A stretch of 64,000 bases of DNA, from assembly GCA_035543115.1 (NCBI GenBank), contig DATKKF010000078.1, positions 1-64,000 on the forward strand, given 5' to 3'. Shown one piece after another: positions 1 to 8,702 of the stretch. The number at the start of each line of letters is the position of its first letter. Positions within the stretch are counted from its first letter, which is position 1. Made by a program: the position numbers and the translations under genes. The notes beneath the pieces were generated by a model. It was not told the DNA's origin. It did not search any database and saw only the letters and a list, made by a program, of their open reading frames with translations. This stretch comes from RPRB01 sp035543115. Lineage in GTDB: Bacteria; Myxococcota; Myxococcia; Myxococcales; Myxococcaceae.

Positions 1-2
1 GA

Positions 3-1154
3 CGCTCCTACGAGCGCCAGCAACCGCTGATCATCAAGGCCGGGTTCGATCCGAACCGCCCGGACCTGCACCTCGGGCACTCGCTGCTCCTCACCCGGAT
101 GCGGCGGTTCCAGGACTTCGGCCATGAGGTGGTCTTCCTCATCGGAGACTTCACCGCGATGATCGGCGACCCGTCGGGGAAGAACGTCACTCGCCCCGCG
201 CTGAGCCGCGAGGAGGTGCTGGCGAATTCCGAGACGTACAAGACCCAGGTCTTCAAGGTCCTGGACCCGGAGCGGACCCAGGTCCGGTTCAACTCCGAGT
301 GGCTCGACGCGCTTGGCACCGAGGGAACGGTCCGGCTGGCGGCGCACTGGCCGCTGGCGCGGATGCTCGAGCGCGACGATTTCAAGACCCGCTTCCGCGA
401 AGGCCGGAGCATCTCGATGCACGAGCTGCTCTACCCGCTCTTTCAGGGCTACGACTCGGTGGCCTTGAAGGCGGACGTGGAGCTCGGCAGCACCGACCAG
501 CTCTTCAATCTCCTGGTCGGGCGCACCCTGATGCGCGAGTACGGGCTCGAGCCGCAGGTCATCCTCACCGGGCCGATCCTCGAGGGGCTCGATGCCCGGA
601 CGGAGAACGGGCGCGTCGTCGGCGAGAAGATGTCCAAGTCGCTCGACAACTACGTCGGCATAGCCGAGCCTCCGCCGGAGATGTTCGGCAAGCTGATGAG
701 CATCTCGGACGACCTCATGTGGCGGTACGCCGAGCTGCTCTCCGGGCAGCCGCTGGAGGCGATTCGCTCCGAGCGCGAGCGGGTGGCGCGCGGAGAGCTC
801 CACCCGAAGGACGTCAAGGTGGCGTTCGCCCGGGAGATGGTCGACCGGTTTCACGGGCCAGAGGCGGCGGCGCGCGCGGCCGAGGAGTTCGAGCGGCGGT
901 TCTCGCGACGGGAGGTGGACCCGGAGAAGTTCCCCGAGGTGGTGGTCGGGACGCGCGGATCCGCCGTCCCACTGGTGCGGGCGATGCTCGACGCGCAGCT
1001 CGTCGCCTCCACCTCCGAGGGGCGCCGGCTCCTGACCCAGGGAGCGGTCAGGGTCGATGGTGAGCGCATCACGGACCCGAAGGCCGAGCTCGCCCCCGGG
1101 ACCCACCTCGTTCAGGTCGGTAAGCTGCGTGCGGCAAGGCTCACAGTACGTTGA
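3..1154 (+). CDS. tyrS: Tyrosyl-tRNA synthetase, 5'-truncated by the window edge
   Basis: Class I aminoacyl-tRNA synthetase that charges tRNA-Tyr in the cytoplasm. The reading frame is open from base 3, so the true start lies outside the window. The HIGH-type motif appears as HLGH near bases 75-86 and the KMSKS loop at 627-641. GDFTAMIGDPSGKN is a family motif, and the C-terminus (about 930-1150) looks like the S4-type tRNA-binding domain. About 383 residues are visible, so only some 15-30 N-terminal residues are missing. The version with a full KMSKS and an S4 tail is the TyrZ/TyrRS-2 type. The next gene follows after about 110 bp on the same strand. Confidence 0.96.
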   Translation, partial: RSYERQQPLIIKAGFDPNRPDLHLGHSLLLTRMRRFQDFGHEVVFLIGDFTAMIGDPSGKNVTRPALSREEVLANSETYKTQVFKVLDPERTQVRFNSEWLDALGTEGTVRLAAHWPLARMLERDDFKTRFREGRSISMHELLYPLFQGYDSVALKADVELGSTDQLFNLLVGRTLMREYGLEPQVILTGPILEGLDARTENGRVVGEKMSKSLDNYVGIAEPPPEMFGKLMSISDDLMWRYAELLSGQPLEAIRSERERVARGELHPKDVKVAFAREMVDRFHGPEAAARAAEEFERRFSRREVDPEKFPEVVVGTRGSAVPLVRAMLDAQLVASTSEGRRLLTQGAVRVDGERITDPKAELAPGTHLVQVGKLRAARLTVR

Positions 1155-1263
1155 AGTTTTCACGGGTTGAGAGGACTTCCAGGGCGACATGGCGCGTCCT
1201 GAACGCCTGGCTGATTGGCCGCTTGGCTTGCTGGCGAGCGGAGCGGCGCCTAGCGTCGGCTGC

Positions 1264-1953
1264 GTGAGGCGCTCCCGCATCACCGTCCTCGCGGTTCCGC
1301 TGGGGCTGTCCGCCCTGGGGGGCTGCGCCCACGAGGTGTACCAGCCGGCGCCCGCCCGGGTGGAGGCCCCGGTCGGCTCCCTCACCTTCGACGACTGTGA
1401 GCTCGGGGACGGGAGCAGCGTGCCCGCCGCTTTCCCGCGCGGCTCCCTCGCCCCGCCCGGGGCCCCCGAGCACGCGCTCGCCTGCGGCCTCTCGGCCGAG
1501 CTCGCCGCGCTGGGCGAGCCCTCGCTCTTTCCCCTCCCGCGGACCGCCGAGGTGTACCGCGTGCTGTGGATCCGCGCCGGCGCGCACCCGGTGAGCGTGC
1601 GCTTCGAACGACAGGGAAACAGCGGACAGCTCCGGGGCGCCCAGACCTCCGGCAAGGGTCTGGCCGCCCCCGGCGACGTGCTCGAGGAGTCCACCACCGT
1701 TGCCACCACGGACCAGGTTCGCGACCTGCTCGGCCGGATCGAGGCCGCTCGGTTCTGGGCCCCCGCCGCGCCGCCCACCGCCCCGTCCACCGTCGATTCC
1801 GGGTCGCTCTGGGTCTTCGAGGGCGTCCGCGCCGGCGACTACCGGGTGCGCGTCTTCCAGCGCGACACCCTCGCCCGTGACCCGGCGTTCAGCGCGCTCG
1901 GACGCGGCCTCGTCGGCGTCTCGGGGCTTCACCTGGAAGGCGCGGTCTACTGA
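1264..1953 (+). CDS. Putative lipoprotein of unknown function
   Basis: About 229 residues from a GTG start at 1264. That start gives an Arg-rich n-region, a short hydrophobic stretch and a lipobox (SALGGC, Cys near residue 21), so export and lipidation are likely. An in-frame ATG at 1189 would put 25 extra residues ahead of the signal, which is less plausible. The mature part is Pro/Ala-rich with no domain I recognise; a C-terminal segment (DYRVRVFQRDT) looks like beta structure. It ends 6 bp into the convergent rlmE 3' end. Function unknown; outer-membrane or periplasmic anchoring is inferred from the lipobox alone. Confidence 0.6.
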   Translation: MRRSRITVLAVPLGLSALGGCAHEVYQPAPARVEAPVGSLTFDDCELGDGSSVPAAFPRGSLAPPGAPEHALACGLSAELAALGEPSLFPLPRTAEVYRVLWIRAGAHPVSVRFERQGNSGQLRGAQTSGKGLAAPGDVLEESTTVATTDQVRDLLGRIEAARFWAPAAPPTAPSTVDSGSLWVFEGVRAGDYRVRVFQRDTLARDPAFSALGRGLVGVSGLHLEGAVY

Positions 1954-2570
1954 CCCCGCGGGCTGGACGCCGGCACGCGGAGGCCGAGGCCCACCAGGTA
2001 CACCTCGACGCTGGCCGAGCGCGTGGCCTCGGGCCGCACCACCTTCACCTCGCGGTAAGCCTCACGCACCCGCGCGCGGAACGACTCGAAGTCCCCGCCC
2101 ATGAAGAGCTTTGCCACGAAGCTCGACCCGGACTTCCCGAGCGCCCGGGCCAGCTCCAGCGCGCGCTCGGCAAGGCGGAGCGAGCGCGCCTCGTCCGTCC
2201 CGCGGACCCCGGTGGTCTTCGGCGCCATGTCCGAGATCACCGCGTCGTACCGCCCGGGGGCCAGCGCCTCCACCTGAGCTTGCGCGTCGTCGGAGAGAAC
2301 GTCGAGCACCCCCGTCCGCACCCACGCCTCGGTGAAGGGCCGGAGCGGTACCAGGTCCACCCCGACCGCCAGGCCGGATGGACCCACCGTCCGCGCGATG
2401 ACCTGCAGAAAGCCTCCCGGTGCCGCGCCGAGGTCGAGCACCCGCGCGCCGGGGCGCAGCAGCCCGAAGCGCTGCATCAGCTCCTCGAGCTTGAACGCGC
2501 TCCGCGCCCGGAATCCTCGCTGCTTGGCGCGTTGGAAGTAGTGATCTTTCGGTCGGTACGCCTTGCCCAT
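1947..2570 (-). CDS. rlmE: 23S rRNA 2'-O-ribose methyltransferase RlmE (FtsJ/RrmJ)
   Basis: SAM-dependent methyltransferase expected to modify the ribose of U2552 (E. coli numbering) in 23S rRNA of the 50S subunit. The 207-residue protein has the family start MGKAYRPKDHYFQRAK, the SAM motif VLDLGAAPGGF, and a candidate K-D-K-E tetrad: Lys in SAFKLEE, Asp in ISDMAPK, Lys in SFVAKLFMGGDF and Glu in SVEVYLVG. The start at 2570 matches family length; an ATG at 2588 would add six residues. The gene converges on the upstream lipoprotein gene with a 7-bp overlap and is divergent from the small membrane protein gene at 2611. Confidence 0.93.
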   Translation of the reverse strand: MGKAYRPKDHYFQRAKQRGFRARSAFKLEELMQRFGLLRPGARVLDLGAAPGGFLQVIARTVGPSGLAVGVDLVPLRPFTEAWVRTGVLDVLSDDAQAQVEALAPGRYDAVISDMAPKTTGVRGTDEARSLRLAERALELARALGKSGSSFVAKLFMGGDFESFRARVREAYREVKVVRPEATRSASVEVYLVGLGLRVPASSPRGQ

Positions 2571-2610
2571 GCGTCGGACCCTCTCCATACCATCCGGGAG
2601 GAGAGGTGCG

Positions 2611-2979
2611 ATGCGGACCCGCGGCGTGCTCCTGGCGTGGGCGTGGACGGTGCTGTCGATCTCGGCGGCGGCACTGTCCACGGTACGGATGCAGCCGCTC
2701 CGCCAGCAGTCGGATGCGCTGCTCGTCCGCTCCCGCGCCCACGCCGACGCGTTCGCCGCCTCCTTCGACGGGCAGTTCGCGGACCGCCAGCTGGACACGT
2801 TCCAGCAGCGGCGCGAGGTCGTGTCCCGCGTCCAGTCCTGGCAGCGGCTGCAGCTGCTCGGCGCCCTCGGGACGCTGGGAGGCCTCTTCGCCGTGTGGCT
2901 CCTGTGGATGCTCGGGCGCCTCCACGCGGACCTCGCGATGGCCGAGCCACGCCCAGAGCGCGGCTCACCGGCGGCCTAG
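2611..2979 (+). CDS. Small two-TM membrane protein, unknown function
   Basis: 122 residues. The start at 2611 is set by a strong Shine-Dalgarno (GGGAGGAGAGG) just upstream. There is a hydrophobic N-terminal segment (about residues 6-25), a polar and probably helical middle rich in Gln/Arg (RQQSDALLVRSRAHADAFAA), and a second TM segment near residues 85-105 (LGALGTLGGLFAVWLLWML), then a charged tail. This is the layout of a two-helix inner-membrane protein with a periplasmic coiled-coil-like loop, somewhat like a minimal sensor input module without an output domain. I recognise no family. Confidence 0.65.
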   Translation: MRTRGVLLAWAWTVLSISAAALSTVRMQPLRQQSDALLVRSRAHADAFAASFDGQFADRQLDTFQQRREVVSRVQSWQRLQLLGALGTLGGLFAVWLLWMLGRLHADLAMAEPRPERGSPAA

Positions 2980-3098
2980 ACAGTGGAAACCACGCTGGTC
3001 GATCGGCCCTCGCTTGCCCTCCAGCGCGATCATCCGACCGACCAACCTGGTCTCCGCTGTGCGGGCCTCGCGGGCCCCGGGGAACCGCTCGCACGGCC

Positions 3099-3623
3099 TC
3101 AGTTCTCGGCCTTCGCCTTCACCAGCCGGCACTGCATGCGAGGAACGCCGCTGCCGGTCGCGCCGGGAGCGGTGGCCGAGCCGAGGATCTCGTCGCCTCC
3201 GGCCACCACGGCGAAGTCGAACGTGGCCGGGCCGACGTTCACCCAGTACCCGGGCGCGAACTCGATCTCGAACGTGGTGTAGCTCACCCGGCCCAGACAC
3301 TCGCGCGCGGGATCGAGCGTCGCCTGACCGTCGATGCGCGCCGGCAGCGAGCCGAAGTCGAGGCTCACCGTCGCCGGCCCATGGAACCGTCCCTTCCCGT
3401 CACCCCGGACGAAGCCCACAAACCCGATCGGCTGCAGCGCCGTCGACCCCGGCGTGGTCGGAGGGAAGAACCCGGTGCAGTTGAAGCCGTAGAGCCCCTC
3501 GGTGTTGCGGAAGCTGCAGCTCCGGGGCTTCGAGGCCGGCCTCTCCTCCGCCCGCGCGCTCTGCAGGGACAGCATCACCCCCAGCGACACCGACAGCACC
3601 GCCGCACTCCAGTGAACGCGCAT
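3099..3623 (-). CDS. Secreted protein of unknown function
   Basis: 174 residues starting MRVHWSAAVLSVSLGVML, a signal peptide with a likely cleavage after SARA. Two tandem ATGs exist (3626 and 3623). The downstream one sits at better spacing from the upstream GAGGGAG. The mature domain has four cysteines (CSF, NCTG, ECLG, MQCR) that could form two disulfides and a beta-rich sequence with many Gly, Phe and Thr residues. No catalytic motif is visible. It lies downstream of the BTAD regulator in the same direction, 80 bp away. Function unknown. Confidence 0.6.
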   Translation of the reverse strand: MRVHWSAAVLSVSLGVMLSLQSARAEERPASKPRSCSFRNTEGLYGFNCTGFFPPTTPGSTALQPIGFVGFVRGDGKGRFHGPATVSLDFGSLPARIDGQATLDPARECLGRVSYTTFEIEFAPGYWVNVGPATFDFAVVAGGDEILGSATAPGATGSGVPRMQCRLVKAKAEN

Positions 3624-3702
3624 CATCGGACTCCCTCTCTTCCTGAGGCGGCGCGCCCCCCAGTGAGCAGCGCCCTGGAGCCGGGGAGTAGCTGGACCAC
3701 CG

Positions 3703-5856
3703 TCACCGCAGCGTGACCGGAAGGTCCAGCCGGCGGAGGATGGCCGTGAAGCGCGGGTGTCCCCGGAAGGGATCGAGCGTGGGGTGCACCGCGGCGAAGA
3801 CCAGGAAGTTGCTCCGGTTCTCCACCGCCCGCTCGAGCGCGTCGAGACCCTGGTCGATGCCGCCGAGCGCCGCGTGTGCCCCGGCGACCCAGTACCAGAC
3901 CGGGCTCTCGGGGGGCAGCCCGGCAGCGAGCGTCCCGAGCTCGCCTTCTGCCTCGACCCGTCCGAGCAGTCCCAGTGCCCGCGCCAGGTGCGCCCGGAAC
4001 ATCGCGCTGGCCGGGCTTCTGGCCACCAGCGTCCGGGCGACCCCCAGCGCGTCCTCGAACTCGCCCTTCGCCTCGAGCACCATCTCCAGCACCCAGAGGG
4101 CGAGCGGGAAGCCGGGATCCAGGTCCAGCGCCTCGCGCGCCGCGGCCTCTGCCCGCTTCCAGTCCCGAGCGAGGTAGGCGACGTAGCCGACGTAGGAGAT
4201 GGCCGGAAGCGAGAGCGGATCCGCATCCCGGGACGCCGTCGCCTCGGCGAGCGCCTGCTCGAACCGGCCGTCGTGCGCGTGGACGTAGAAGGCGCAGGTG
4301 GACCGCACCACCGGGTCCTTGGGCGTCCCGGCGAGGGCAGCCAGAGCGCTCTCCTCCGCTCCCCGCCAGTCCCACCGGTGCATGGCCAGCGCCAGCGATC
4401 GCGCCAGGTGCGCGCTCGCCACCGTTCGGTCGAGTCCGAGAGCGATGTCGGCCACCTCGAGCGCCCGGGGACAGGCGACGCCGGTGGGGGTCCCGCAGTA
4501 GACCGGCATCGAGGCGAGCGCCAGCGCCAGTCCGCCGTGGGCCGCTGCGTACCGTGGGTCCCGCTCCCCGGCCCGGGCGAAGAGCTCGGCCGAGCGTGCG
4601 AGGTCCTCGGGCGTCCGGCGGTACAAGTGATGCTGTCCGCGAAGGAAGAGGAGGAACGCCTCGCGGTCCTGCGTGTCCTGGCTCGGCCTCCGGGGCACGG
4701 GCTCGAGCAGCGAGCGTTGCAGCGCGGGCGCGATCCGCCGGACGAGCTCTGCCGGCATCCGGACCGCCTCCGCCAGCGAGTGATCGAAGCTCTCCGCCCA
4801 GAGGTGGAAGCCGCGGGCGGTCTCCACCAGCTGCACCGTGACCCGGACCGCGGCCCCGGCTCGGCGCATGTTTCCCTCGACGAGGTTGGCCACCCCGAGC
4901 CTCCGTCCGACGTCTCGCACGTCTGCGGCCCGGTTCCGGAAGGCGAAGGAGGATGTCCGCGCCGCGACGGAGAGCCCTGCGAGCATCGAGAGGTCGGCGA
5001 TCAGCTCCTCGGTGATCCCGTCGCAGAAGTAGTCGAGGTCGGGGTCCCCGGTGAGGTTCAGGAACGGGAGCACCGCCACCGAGCCCGGAGAGGGCTCCGT
5101 CGCCGGTCGCTCTGCGGCGCCGCCCGAGCCCGCGCTCCACCGCCCCGTCCGGAGCGAGTCGACCAGGGCCCGGGTCTGGGTCGAGGGCGTCGCCCCCAGC
5201 TCGCGGCGAAGCCGCGTCTCGAACTCGGAGGCCAGCTCGAGCGCACGCGTCCGGAGCTCCTGGCGCATCAGCGCGCGGAGGGAGACCCGCAGCGGTTCCT
5301 CGTCGTCCGGCTGGAGCTCGAGCCAGCGCTGCGCCCAGGTCGACGCCTCGTCCCAGGCGCCGGCGCGCTCCGCCTCCCGGGTGAGCACGGCGGCCGAGGT
5401 CGCGGCCCGCCGCCTGAGCCGGAGCCGGACGTCGGAGCACCAGACCTCGAACTCGGGACACTCCGGCAGCGCGAAGCCGGCCAGGAAGTCTCCGCCGAAG
5501 AGCCGCAGAGCCTCGGCGTCCCGCCCGGCGTCCGCCGCCCGCTCCAACGCGACCGCATCGCACCAGAGCCGGTCCGGGGCCAGCGCGATGGCGTCGGTGC
5601 CACGACCGGTCAGAAGATCCGGCCCGAGCGTGGTGACCAGGAACTGCAAGGACTGGCGAAGGGCACCCCGTCCATGCTCCGGCGAGGCGTCCGGCCAAAA
5701 GAGCTCGAGCAGCTGGTCTCGACGCCGGGGTCCGGCAGGCCGCGCCGCGGCGAGGTACACCAGCAGCGCGAGCCGCTTCGAGCGTCCGGCGAGCGCGTCC
5801 AGCGGCCCGCCTGGCCCGCGGAGGTGGACGCTTCCCAGGGTGCGGAGCTCGACCAT
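3703..5856 (-). CDS. BTAD (SARP-like) regulator with TolB-like and TPR domains
   Basis: 717 residues. Residues 1-95 form an OmpR-like winged helix (VELRTLGSVHLRG; QLLELFWPDASPEHGR). Residues about 100-245 are a bacterial transcriptional activator domain like that of SARP/DnrI/AfsR proteins. Residues about 265-370 resemble the TolB-N/FlgO-like domain (AVLPFLNLTGDPDLDYFCDG, then EELIADLS). From about 400 to the end are TPR-type helices (EDLARSAELFARAGERDPRYAAAHGGLALAL). The order DNA-binding, BTAD, TolB-like, TPR is a known but poorly studied arrangement in high-GC soil bacteria. It probably activates transcription after sensing a partner through the TPRs. No target is evident; the secreted protein gene at 3099-3623 follows it. 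Confidence 0.85.
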   Translation of the reverse strand: MVELRTLGSVHLRGPGGPLDALAGRSKRLALLVYLAAARPAGPRRRDQLLELFWPDASPEHGRGALRQSLQFLVTTLGPDLLTGRGTDAIALAPDRLWCDAVALERAADAGRDAEALRLFGGDFLAGFALPECPEFEVWCSDVRLRLRRRAATSAAVLTREAERAGAWDEASTWAQRWLELQPDDEEPLRVSLRALMRQELRTRALELASEFETRLRRELGATPSTQTRALVDSLRTGRWSAGSGGAAERPATEPSPGSVAVLPFLNLTGDPDLDYFCDGITEELIADLSMLAGLSVAARTSSFAFRNRAADVRDVGRRLGVANLVEGNMRRAGAAVRVTVQLVETARGFHLWAESFDHSLAEAVRMPAELVRRIAPALQRSLLEPVPRRPSQDTQDREAFLLFLRGQHHLYRRTPEDLARSAELFARAGERDPRYAAAHGGLALALASMPVYCGTPTGVACPRALEVADIALGLDRTVASAHLARSLALAMHRWDWRGAEESALAALAGTPKDPVVRSTCAFYVHAHDGRFEQALAEATASRDADPLSLPAISYVGYVAYLARDWKRAEAAAREALDLDPGFPLALWVLEMVLEAKGEFEDALGVARTLVARSPASAMFRAHLARALGLLGRVEAEGELGTLAAGLPPESPVWYWVAGAHAALGGIDQGLDALERAVENRSNFLVFAAVHPTLDPFRGHPRFTAILRRLDLPVTLR

Positions 5857-5906
5857 TCCCCCCTCCGAGTGCCCGGGGTGGGCGGCCCCAGTCTATTCTC
5901 GCCGCC

Positions 5907-6191
5907 ATGCCCGGGTGCGCCTGGTGCGGCAGTCATCTCGACGTGGTCGGAAACGCGGTGGGCCGCAGGGACACCTGCCCCCGCTGCGGGCACGATCTCC
6001 ACGCCTGCCGGCAATGCCGGCACTTCGATCCTGCCGTCGCCAAGGCCTGCAAGGAGCCGTTTGCCGAGGTGCCTTCGGACAAGGACCAGGCGAACTTCTG
6101 CGAGTTCTTCCAGCTCGGCGACGGCGGGCTCACCGACGAGGACCCGCTCCGGGCGGCGCGCGAGGCCGCGGACGCGCTGTTCAAGCGCTAG
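5907..6191 (+). CDS. Small zinc-ribbon protein
   Basis: 94 residues with several CxxC knuckles: CAWCG near the N-terminus, CPRCG, then CRQC and a C-terminal KACKEP/NFCEFF pair. At least two metal-binding pairs are likely, in an arrangement recalling small zinc-ribbon proteins with no assigned function. The acidic C-terminus (DEDPLRAAREAADALF) is probably helical. It is divergent from the BTAD regulator (50 bp apart) and convergent with the acyl-CoA dehydrogenase. It has no catalytic residues and may bind nucleic acid or protein. Confidence 0.75.
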   Translation: MPGCAWCGSHLDVVGNAVGRRDTCPRCGHDLHACRQCRHFDPAVAKACKEPFAEVPSDKDQANFCEFFQLGDGGLTDEDPLRAAREAADALFKR

Positions 6192-6226
6192 CCGCTGCGC
6201 CACGGAGTTGCACCCTGCGCAGGGGG

Positions 6227-7375
6227 CTACAGGCCCTCGAGCTTGACGATGATCTCCTTCATGATCTCGCTGGTGCCGCCGCCGATGGTGATCAGGCGGA
6301 CGTCGCGCCAGGCCCGGGCCACGGCGGTCTCGTCGACATAGCCCATGCCCCCGTAGATCTGCTGGCAGTCGTAGGCCACCCGCTGCGCGAGGTCGCCCGC
6401 GACGAGCTTGGCCATGCTGATCTCCTTCACCGGATCCTGCCCGGCGTCGAAGAGGGTGGTCGCGTGGTAGGTGAGCCGCTTCGCCGCCTCCACCGAGGCC
6501 AGGTGCTCGGCGAACTTGTGGCGCCACACCTGGAAGCCGATCAGCGGCCTGCCGAACGCCTGACGTTCGCGGGCGTAGTGGACGGCGTCCTGGAGCATCA
6601 TCTCCATCCCGGACACCGCGATGACCGCAGCCACCAGCCGCTCGCCCTGGAAGTTGATCATGATGTGGGCGAAGCCGCCGTTCTCCTCCCCGAGGAGATA
6701 CCGGGCCGGGATGCGGCAGTCCTCGAAGTAGAGCACCGCGGTGTCGCTGGACAGGTTGCCCACCTTGTCGAGCTTCTTGCTCACGTTGAAGCCGCGCACG
6801 TCGGTGGGGAACGTGACCAGCGAGATTCCCTCGTACCCCGGCCCGCCGGTCCGCACCGCGAGGGTGATGAAGTCCGCGCGGGTCCCGTTGGTGATCCACA
6901 TCTTGCTGCCGTTGATGACGTACTCGTCGCCGACCTTGCGGGCCGTGGTACGGAGGTTCGCCACGTCGGAGCCACAGCCGGGCTCGCTGATCCCCAGGGC
7001 GCCGATGCGGTCTCCGGCGAGCGCCGGCACCAGGAACTCGCGCTTCTGCTCCTCGGTGCCGAGGGTGCCGATGACCGGCGTGGCGATCTGCGCCTGCACC
7101 AGGAGCGCCATGTTCACCCCTGCGTTGCGGCTCCGGGCGAGCTCCTCGGTGAAGGCGACCACGAACCAGTAGTCACCTCCTGAGCCGCCCCACCTGGGGT
7201 CATGGTTGGCACCGAGGAAGCCCAGCTCGCCAGCGCGCTTGAAGACCTCGCGTGGGAAGATGCCCGCGCGGTCCCACTCCAGCGCGTGCGGGGTGAGCTC
7301 CTTCTCCACCCATCCCCGGACGCTCCGCCGGAATGCCTCGTGCTCCTCGGTGAACGGACTCTGGTTCCTCGACAC
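6227..7375 (-). CDS. Acyl-CoA dehydrogenase
   Basis: FAD-dependent dehydrogenase that forms the alpha,beta double bond of an acyl-CoA, passing electrons to ETF. 382 residues from a GTG at 7375 preceded by GGGGAGGT. The N-terminal helical domain (FTEEHEAFRRSV) is followed by the middle-domain motif GALGISEPGCGSD and the FAD region MWITNGTRADF. The C-terminal domain has YGGMGYVDETAVARAWRD, with the catalytic Glu position of the short/medium-chain type (E in VDET), and ends TIGGGTSEIMKEII. Length and motifs fit a catabolic ACAD; the substrate is not readable. A palindrome shared with the SCP2 gene lies 16 bp upstream. The CoA-transferase gene is next upstream on the same strand. Confidence 0.95.
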   Translation of the reverse strand: MSRNQSPFTEEHEAFRRSVRGWVEKELTPHALEWDRAGIFPREVFKRAGELGFLGANHDPRWGGSGGDYWFVVAFTEELARSRNAGVNMALLVQAQIATPVIGTLGTEEQKREFLVPALAGDRIGALGISEPGCGSDVANLRTTARKVGDEYVINGSKMWITNGTRADFITLAVRTGGPGYEGISLVTFPTDVRGFNVSKKLDKVGNLSSDTAVLYFEDCRIPARYLLGEENGGFAHIMINFQGERLVAAVIAVSGMEMMLQDAVHYARERQAFGRPLIGFQVWRHKFAEHLASVEAAKRLTYHATTLFDAGQDPVKEISMAKLVAGDLAQRVAYDCQQIYGGMGYVDETAVARAWRDVRLITIGGGTSEIMKEIIVKLEGL

Positions 7376-7390
7376 CCCTGACCTCCCCGG

Positions 7391-7408
7391 ATTGATTCTT
7401 GAGTCAAT
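7391..7408. promoter_or_regulatory. Palindromic operator candidate upstream of the acyl-CoA dehydrogenase
   Basis: 18-bp imperfect palindrome ATTGATTCTTGAGTCAAT, AT-rich against its surroundings, 16 bp before the acyl-CoA dehydrogenase start. Its core on the coding strand, TGACTC-NN-GAATCAA, recurs exactly at 9062-9076 before the SCP2 gene. The architecture is typical of a TetR-family operator of fatty-acid genes. No TetR gene is visible nearby, so the regulator would act in trans. Confidence 0.5.
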
Positions 7409-7557
7409 GACAACGGTGGGACGGGTGCAAGTCCCACCCTCCAGCTCCAGGTCCGGCCTCGACCGCACGGCCGCCGCCGGTTCGTCGAGCGGGCGACGGG
7501 CTGCGCTGCCCTGCAAGAGACTGGAATCACTGAACATCACCCAAGACGGGCGGAATC

Positions 7558-8655
7558 TCAGGGCACGAGCACGTCGATCTCGGCCGCCGTGAGGCCGGCC
7601 TCGGTCAGAACGGCCCGGCTGTGCTCGCCGAGTGCGGGGGCCGGCGTGCTCGCCGGAAGCCCGAGGCGCAGCGGCGTCGCCAGCACGCCCGGGCGCGGAA
7701 ACAGCCCGCGGTCCGCGAAATGGCGGTCGCGGAACACCTCCTCCGGCAGCAGCACCGGCTCCACGCAGGCGTCGAGACCCGCGAGCCGCTCCTGCCACGC
7801 GGCGAGCGGCGCGCTGGCGAAGGTCTGGGCCAGTACCCCGCGCACGCGCTCGGCGTCCTCCCCGCCGCCGTACGCCTCGGCGGTCAGGTCACCGATTCCC
7901 AGCCGCTCGCTGAGCGCGGCGAAGAACTTGGGCTCGAGCGCCGCCACCGCCAGCCAGCGGTCGTCAGAGGTGCGGTACAGGCCGTACGAAGGGAGCCCGC
8001 CGTCGAGCGCGCTCTGCCCTGCGGGTGGCACCGGGACGCCGAGCAGCGCCGGCCCGAGGTGCAGCGCTGCGAAGGAGGTCGCCGATTCCGCCAGCGACAC
8101 GTCGACCAGGCGCCCCCGCCCCGACGTCGCCCGCTCGAGCAGCGCCGCGAGAATTCCGCTCACCGCCACCCAGGCCCCGCCGATGTCGGCCACCTGGGCC
8201 CCAGGCATGGCGGGCGCGCCGGCGCAGCCACCCATCCCCAGGAGGCCCGCGCGGGCGACGTAGCCAAGGTCGTGTCCGGCTCGCCCCCGGTCCGGCCCGG
8301 ACTGCCCGAAACCCGAGAGCGCACAGACCACGAGCCGCGGAAACGCCGCGAGCAGCTCAGTGTGACCGAGGCCCAGCCGGTCCATCACCCCCGGCCGGAA
8401 GCCCTCGACCAGCACGTCGCACCGGCCGAGCACCCGCCGCACGGCGTCCACCGCGCCCGGCTTCTTGAGGTCCAGCGCCAGCGAGCGCTTGCCCCGGTTC
8501 AGCGCAGCGAACAGCTCGCCCGCGCCGCCGGGCGGCATGAGGCGCGTGCCATCCCCCTCGGGCGGCTCGAGCTTCACCACCTCGGCGCCGAGGTCCGCGA
8601 GGACGAGCGTCGCGTACGGCCCCGGCGCCAGCCGTGTCAGATCGAGCACCCGCAC
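7558..8655 (-). CDS. CaiB/BaiF family CoA transferase (class III)
   Basis: 365 residues, class III CoA-transferase/alpha-methylacyl-CoA racemase superfamily. Motifs: VLDLTRLAPGPYATLVLADLGAEV at the N-terminus, NRGKRSLALDLK, and AGHDLGYVARAG, whose Asp is the catalytic nucleophile that forms the aspartyl-CoA anhydride. The start is uncertain. GTG 8655 has no clear Shine-Dalgarno and trims the usual leading PLSG. The frame runs open upstream to CTG 8706, whose last two bases overlap the SCP2 stop TGA at 8705-8703, so a coupled non-canonical start is possible. Substrate cannot be read; the neighbouring acyl-CoA genes suggest branched acyl-CoA or bile-acid-like substrates. It may share transcription with SCP2 and the dehydrogenase. 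Confidence 0.9.
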   Translation of the reverse strand: MRVLDLTRLAPGPYATLVLADLGAEVVKLEPPEGDGTRLMPPGGAGELFAALNRGKRSLALDLKKPGAVDAVRRVLGRCDVLVEGFRPGVMDRLGLGHTELLAAFPRLVVCALSGFGQSGPDRGRAGHDLGYVARAGLLGMGGCAGAPAMPGAQVADIGGAWVAVSGILAALLERATSGRGRLVDVSLAESATSFAALHLGPALLGVPVPPAGQSALDGGLPSYGLYRTSDDRWLAVAALEPKFFAALSERLGIGDLTAEAYGGGEDAERVRGVLAQTFASAPLAAWQERLAGLDACVEPVLLPEEVFRDRHFADRGLFPRPGVLATPLRLGLPASTPAPALGEHSRAVLTEAGLTAAEIDVLVP

Positions 8656-8702
8656 GCCCGAGAGCGGCAGGCCCAGGCGGCCACCGGGCTCGCTGGGGCG
8701 GC

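Noticed and set aside
6214..6225. Perfect 12-bp palindrome CCCTGCGCAGGG between convergent genes
   Set aside because: It has no loop and no T-run, so it is not a good terminator. A protein site is possible but nothing supports one.
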